A DNA stretch of 54,977 bases from a virus, in IMG/VR virus record IMGVR_UViG_3300001356_000003, positions 1-54,977 of that record, one strand, 5' to 3'. The notes beneath the pieces are model-generated. The model searched no databases and was not told the DNA's origin. It was given only the letters and a program-made list of their open reading frames with translations. The first letter of the stretch is position 1. The number at the start of each line of letters is the position of its first letter. The position numbers and the translations under genes were made by a program. This document shows positions 51,855-54,977 of this stretch, in pieces.

Positions 51855-52042
51855 CACGGCCTCCGGCGTCGAATGACCGACTGCTCTTCCACTGGCTGAA
51901 CACCGGCTGGCGGTCCGCCTACGGCTTCCGAGTACGCATCATCATTCCACGGAACATAGTATCGGTTCCAGAACGCAAGCTCGTCCTCGTACGAGTCGAA
52001 GTTCGGAAGCGTTCTGTCTTTCGGCCAAGGCTTGCGGATCAT
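51854..52042 (-). CDS. Antitoxin-like small protein, 62 aa
   Basis: PNFDSYEDELAFWNRYYVPW resembles the F-x-S-EDE-x-x-FW start of BrnA/CopG-type antitoxins, but the RHH part is not obvious; the C-terminus is Pro/Arg-rich. ATGA overlap with the DUF2442-like gene. Confidence 0.4.
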   Translation of the reverse strand: MIRKPWPKDRTLPNFDSYEDELAFWNRYYVPWNDDAYSEAVGGPPAGVQPVEEQSVIRRRRP

Positions 52043-52296
52043 CGGACTGGACGCCTTCTCGCTTCCCCAACATGATAAACGCGACGCCCCTTGCACGGGC
52101 GATTTAGCATGTGAGCGCTCATCTCGCCTTTACCGTCTCCTGGATCGAGACCGAGCCCGTCGTCAACGATGCGAACGCTTCGGAGCTTGCTCACACCTGG
52201 CAAGGAGCGCTCTACGACGGTGCCGTCCGAAAAAAAGAGTCGCACCTCGGTCGGTCCGATCACTTCCGCCAAACGAAGAAGTACGCCCTTCTTCAT
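52039..52296 (-). CDS. DUF2442-like protein
   Basis: 85 aa from ATG 52296. LRLAEVIGPTEVRLFFSDGT and VERSLPGVSKLRSVRI follow the DUF2442 pattern of strands. DUF2442 genes usually sit beside DUF4160 genes, as here, and the pair is suspected to be a toxin-antitoxin system. Confidence 0.65.
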   Translation of the reverse strand: MKKGVLLRLAEVIGPTEVRLFFSDGTVVERSLPGVSKLRSVRIVDDGLGLDPGDGKGEMSAHMLNRPCKGRRVYHVGEARRRPVR

Positions 52297-52562
52297 TCCA
52301 GCGGCTCGATTCCACGCACCCGTTGTCCCTGCCGAGCGTGCGTCCATTCCGTCTCCACTTCGTCCGCGTGCAGCCGTAGCCACTGCTTGACGAGGCGATG
52401 TGCCGTTTTCGGCAACCAACCAGCCAAAATCTCGCCGTCGAGCGCCACCTGCGCCGAATCCCCGCTGTAGGTGACGTGCACGTGTGGCCGATTGTGTCGG
52501 CCTATCTCGCCGCGGAAATAGATGGCGACGACGATGCCGTAAAAGCGCGACAATTCAGCCAC
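52293..52562 (-). CDS. DUF4160 protein
   Basis: 89 aa from GTG 52562, RBS AAGAGG. SRFYGIVVAIYFRGEIGRHN, then RPHVHVTYSGDSAQVALDGE and WLPKTAHRLVKQWLRLHADE match the DUF4160 core, including the PHxH motif. First gene of a five-gene operon coupled by ATGA/TGATG overlaps, followed by DUF2442. A GGATACACT box lies upstream. Confidence 0.85.
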   Translation of the reverse strand: MAELSRFYGIVVAIYFRGEIGRHNRPHVHVTYSGDSAQVALDGEILAGWLPKTAHRLVKQWLRLHADEVETEWTHARQGQRVRGIEPLE

Positions 52563-52806
52563 GCGAACGCCTCTTTGCTTGAGTGTATCCTAACTGAACA
52601 AGCGCGGTCGCGATGCGGGCGGCAATGGTTGATCGTTGCGGTCGACCCGCAAGATGCGCGCGCACCGATCGAGGATCACAACCGGCAGCTACTGCAACTT
52701 CGCGTTCCTGATGTGGCGTGAGTTCAGCACTCATGCTGCAATTATGACGCAGGCACAGTCAATTTGGCAAGCAGAACCTGTCCTGGTTCGTGACGGCGGC
52801 GCCGCT

Positions 52807-53184
52807 TCACGGAGCCTCCGTGATCCACCGTTCGCCGTCCGGTACTCCCACGATCGTGGGCGTCTCGTGCCAGGGGCTCGGCTCGCGTGTCCCGTCCGGC
52901 CGCTCGTCGCCGACCACGTCGATCGACGGCGAGATTTGCCAATCGCGCTCCGAGACGGGATTCAACCCCCACGAATGCCGGCCGCTCGGGCCGACGTCCA
53001 GGTACGGGCCGTGGGGGTTGACGGGCACCCCCACGTAGAACGGCTGTCCGGTGTCCGCCCGGCGGACGTACGCCCAGAGCTGCCACCACGCGCGGCCCTC
53101 CGCGTCCCGTGCGCTGCGGATCGTGCACTCGTCGATCGCGAGATCGCCGAGCCGGCTGCCGGCGCGATAAACGAGGACGCTCAC
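52807..53184 (-). CDS. Hypothetical protein, 125 aa
   Basis: GTG 53184. Beta-rich (LAIDECTIRSARDAEGRAWW, FYVGVPVNPHGPYLDVGPSG). No motif, signal or membrane helix. Divergent from the promoter at 53194. The 244 bases between it and the DUF4160 gene hold nothing I can identify. Confidence 0.45.
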   Translation of the reverse strand: MSVLVYRAGSRLGDLAIDECTIRSARDAEGRAWWQLWAYVRRADTGQPFYVGVPVNPHGPYLDVGPSGRHSWGLNPVSERDWQISPSIDVVGDERPDGTREPSPWHETPTIVGVPDGERWITEAP

Positions 53185-53193
53185 GAAATAATC

Positions 53194-53300
53194 TTGCCAC
53201 GGCCGCGCACAGGCGTACGCTGGTCGTGGGCATGTAACGGGTACCTCCTGGATGGGGCCGAGGCCGCCGCGCTGGACCAGCATGGCGGCCTTGGTTTTTT
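53194..53300 (+). ncRNA. Short promoter-terminator unit: candidate small RNA or attenuator leader
   Basis: TTGCCA (53194-53199), 16 bases, TACGCT (53216-53221) is a promoter of the type used elsewhere here. Transcription from about 53228-53231 would begin at or near AUGUAA (53231-53236, a start followed at once by a stop) and end about 70 bases later at a hairpin with U6. The acidic-protein operon starts 65 bases beyond. It may be an independent small RNA or a leader whose readthrough controls that operon. Confidence 0.5.
53259..53300 (+). terminator. Rho-independent terminator/attenuator
   Basis: CCGAGGCCGCC (53259-53269) pairs with GGCGGCCTTGG (53284-53294, one G-U) with inner GCTGG/CCAGC, followed by six T. 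Confidence 0.8.
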
Positions 53301-53364
53301 GTCGCCCTTGCACGCACCTCGGTGCCGTGAGAGGATGGGCTCGACAAGATAAGGAGGTTCCCGA

Positions 53365-53769
53365 ATGACGTCGCGCAAGCGAGTCGTCGAAGCCACGCGC
53401 AAGAAGTCCGCACCGACGGTGCAGGAGATTCGTGTGCGCGTGATGCACGACGAGGACCCGGACACATCGTTCTTCGACAGCGGTGACCCCGAGTACAAGG
53501 ACCAAGACGAGGACCGCCGGAAACAGTACGAGCGCGGCGACTTCTCATTCGTCGGTGTGCGCGCGGAGACCGACGTCGACATCCAGGGTGTCCTCCAGAC
53601 GCTCACGAGCGGCGGTCTCTGGGGCGTAGAAAGCGACGGCAAGGTGTACATCGAGGAGGTCGCGGCCGAAGAATACAACGACCTGCGCAAAATCCTAATC
53701 TCGATCGGGGTGTCGACCGCGCAGCTCCCGACGAAATTCGATCCCAAGTGGATCAAGTGGGAGGCGTGA
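53365..53769 (+). CDS. Hypothetical acidic protein, 134 aa
   Basis: ATG 53365 with AAGGAGG upstream. A basic N-terminus (TSRKRVVEATRKKSAP), an acidic middle (HDEDPDTSFFDSGDPEYKDQ) and an alpha/beta domain (FVGVRAETDVDIQGVLQTLT) ending KWIKWEA. Not recognised. First of four co-directional genes. Confidence 0.55.
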   Translation: MTSRKRVVEATRKKSAPTVQEIRVRVMHDEDPDTSFFDSGDPEYKDQDEDRRKQYERGDFSFVGVRAETDVDIQGVLQTLTSGGLWGVESDGKVYIEEVAAEEYNDLRKILISIGVSTAQLPTKFDPKWIKWEA

Positions 53770-53770
53770 G

Positions 53771-54139
53771 ATGGCGAAAGCGGAAGGAATCCGATCGTAC
53801 GGCCCCGGCAAGTACAGCACGATCATCGACAGCTACGTGCATGGTGCGACGATCGACTTCGGCGCCGACCACGAAGAGAGCTACCCCGAGGGGGGCGGCT
53901 GGTACGGCTTCATGGCGCTCGATCGAGACACGGTCGAGCGCATTCTCGAGGATGCGGCCGAGGCCAAAGACCGGCTCACCAAGGAGGAGGAAGAACTCCT
54001 CGACGAGAGTCTGGCGGTCATCCTCTTCGAGCGATCGGACGGTATTGTCGAGGTCGAGTGGTACGACGACCTAGCCGAAGCCGAAGAAGCGTGGGCTGAA
54101 ATCGAAGAGGAGTTTGCCGACCTCGAAGGAGATGAGTGA
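53771..54139 (+). CDS. Hypothetical acidic protein, 122 aa
   Basis: One base after the previous stop. SYGPGKYSTIIDSYVHGATI and WYGFMALDRDTVERILEDAA lead into a very acidic coiled-coil-like end (AEEAWAEIEEEFADLEGDE). Ends in TGATG with the next gene. Not recognised. Confidence 0.55.
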   Translation: MAKAEGIRSYGPGKYSTIIDSYVHGATIDFGADHEESYPEGGGWYGFMALDRDTVERILEDAAEAKDRLTKEEEELLDESLAVILFERSDGIVEVEWYDDLAEAEEAWAEIEEEFADLEGDE

Positions 54140-54840
54140 TGGTCCGCCGATTTATCCACGAATCCGACACGGTCGACTTCGGCGACGAGGACGCCGTACT
54201 CGCCGAGATGGCGAAGGAACTCGACATCGACCCGGACGAGCTGAAGATCCAAGACGATCGATCCGGCTTCAGCGTCCAGGCGTACGAGATCACCATCCGC
54301 GGCGGCAAGCACGGCAAGGAATGGAAGGTCGTCGCCAGCGAAGACGATGAGCGGGAGCTTGCGCTCGAGATCGTCAAGCAAGATCTCGACGATCAGCCGG
54401 AAATCTTCAACAAGGACTTCATCGAGTCGCACATCGACACGGACCGATTGAAGCGCGATCTATGGGGCGACACGCGAGACAGCAACGAAGAGAGGTTGCG
54501 CGACGAGCGCGACCGCGACTTCTGGCGCGAGTGGGAAGCGCAGGGGCTCGACATGCCAGAGGAGAACGAGGACGGAGAGCTCGAATCGCCCGACGATTCT
54601 CAGATCGAAGAACTGGCCGAGCGGCTGACCGAGAGCGAACTCCAAGACCCGATGGAGTATCTCGAGAACATTTACGGCAAGGAGAACGCCGTCAAAGAGG
54701 CCATCCGGATCGCCGGCATCGACATCGACGCCGCCGCCGAAGAGGCCGTCGACACCGACGGAGCGTCGCACTTCCTGTCGTCGTACGACGGCCAGTCGTA
54801 CACGACCGATGGCGGGCTGGTTTACTGGAGGGTGAACTAA
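54139..54840 (+). CDS. Hypothetical acidic protein, 233 aa
   Basis: ATG 54139 (TGATG overlap; GTG one codon earlier is possible). An N-terminal alpha/beta unit (about 1-80) is followed by a long charged helical region (EERLRDERDRDFWREWEAQG) and an acidic C-terminus ending SYTTDGGLVYWRVN. No motif identified. Confidence 0.55.
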   Translation: MVRRFIHESDTVDFGDEDAVLAEMAKELDIDPDELKIQDDRSGFSVQAYEITIRGGKHGKEWKVVASEDDERELALEIVKQDLDDQPEIFNKDFIESHIDTDRLKRDLWGDTRDSNEERLRDERDRDFWREWEAQGLDMPEENEDGELESPDDSQIEELAERLTESELQDPMEYLENIYGKENAVKEAIRIAGIDIDAAAEEAVDTDGASHFLSSYDGQSYTTDGGLVYWRVN

Positions 54841-54977
54841 TGGCTACTCGAAGACGGATGCGAGAGACCGACAATAACTGGGCGGCGACCTACATCGAGT
54901 GGGAATCGGTCGAGGACAGCTACGAACACGGTGAGCAGGACAACTCGCAGACCGTCCTGTCCGAGAGTATCTTCGTC
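54840..54977 (+). CDS. Hypothetical protein, 5' part only
   Basis: ATG 54840 overlaps the previous stop (TAATG). MATRRRMRETDNNWAATYIE then an acidic stretch; runs off the window. Same operon as the three acidic proteins. Confidence 0.5.
   Translation, partial: MATRRRMRETDNNWAATYIEWESVEDSYEHGEQDNSQTVLSESIFV

Overview
GC-rich bacterial DNA, densely packed with genes. Many genes overlap by the stop/start signatures ATGA, GTGA or TGATG, and Shine-Dalgarno starts alternate with apparently leaderless ones. The gene content is that of a virus or virus-like mobile element. Several proteins are peptidoglycan-active and end in membrane anchors. There is a putative capsid/structural set, long collagen-like fibres with virion-type head domains, glycosyltransferases, toxin-antitoxin modules, a TnpB nuclease, a homing-type endonuclease and many small zinc-ribbon proteins. 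No ribosomal, rRNA or tRNA genes were found. The host is not identifiable from the sequence; a high-GC proteobacterium or myxobacterium is a guess. No terminase, portal, tail sheath, packaging ATPase, replication gene or integrase is visible here, so the viral nature is inferred.

Layout. (1) 1-17.3 kb, all on the minus strand: a putative virion operon. In transcription order it has an RHH regulator (17.3 kb), a GroES-like protein, a RadC/JAB protein, proline-rich repeat proteins, a LysM tail-anchored protein, TnpB, a transglutaminase-like protein, a regulatory gap with palindromes (8.9-9.35 kb), a 1,122-aa basic multidomain protein, a 438-aa candidate major capsid protein, two further structural candidates, a peptidoglycan-binding membrane protein, a lytic transglycosylase and an SGNH hydrolase. 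(2) 17.5-24.3 kb: a Fic toxin-antitoxin pair, four small membrane-anchored proteins with a shared N-terminal GR...GFG motif, a YafQ-type toxin between two antitoxins, an HNH-AP2 endonuclease and three tandem paralogues of unknown function. (3) 24.3-29.9 kb: collagen-like fibres sharing an N-terminal tag. (4) 30-38.1 kb: a sugar/glycosylation operon with an epimerase, two paralogous methyltransferases, a GT-methyltransferase fusion and a 1,566-aa multi-glycosyltransferase. (5) 38.1-44.5 kb: a tagged lipoprotein-like fibre, secreted lysis-type proteins, a lone receiver domain and small zinc-ribbon proteins. (6) 44.5-50.1 kb: another tagged collagen fibre, virion-type head domains, a GH140-like protein and two tandem protein phosphatases. 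(7) 50-52.6 kb, minus strand: small proteins including a DUF4160/DUF2442/XRE set. (8) 53.2-55 kb: a short promoter-terminator unit (candidate small RNA or attenuator) followed by an operon of acidic proteins.

Working model (inference): the element makes a particle with an internal or associated membrane. Its lysis enzymes and small proteins are held by C-terminal transmembrane anchors. Its surface carries collagen fibres attached through a common N-terminal tag, and the adjacent multi-domain glycosyltransferases may decorate their Thr-rich GXT repeats. The most unusual signals are the two shared N-terminal motifs, the repeated leaderless promoters, the three-copy 40-bp palindromic element at module boundaries, and the TnpB gene locked into the virion operon by stop/start overlaps on both sides.
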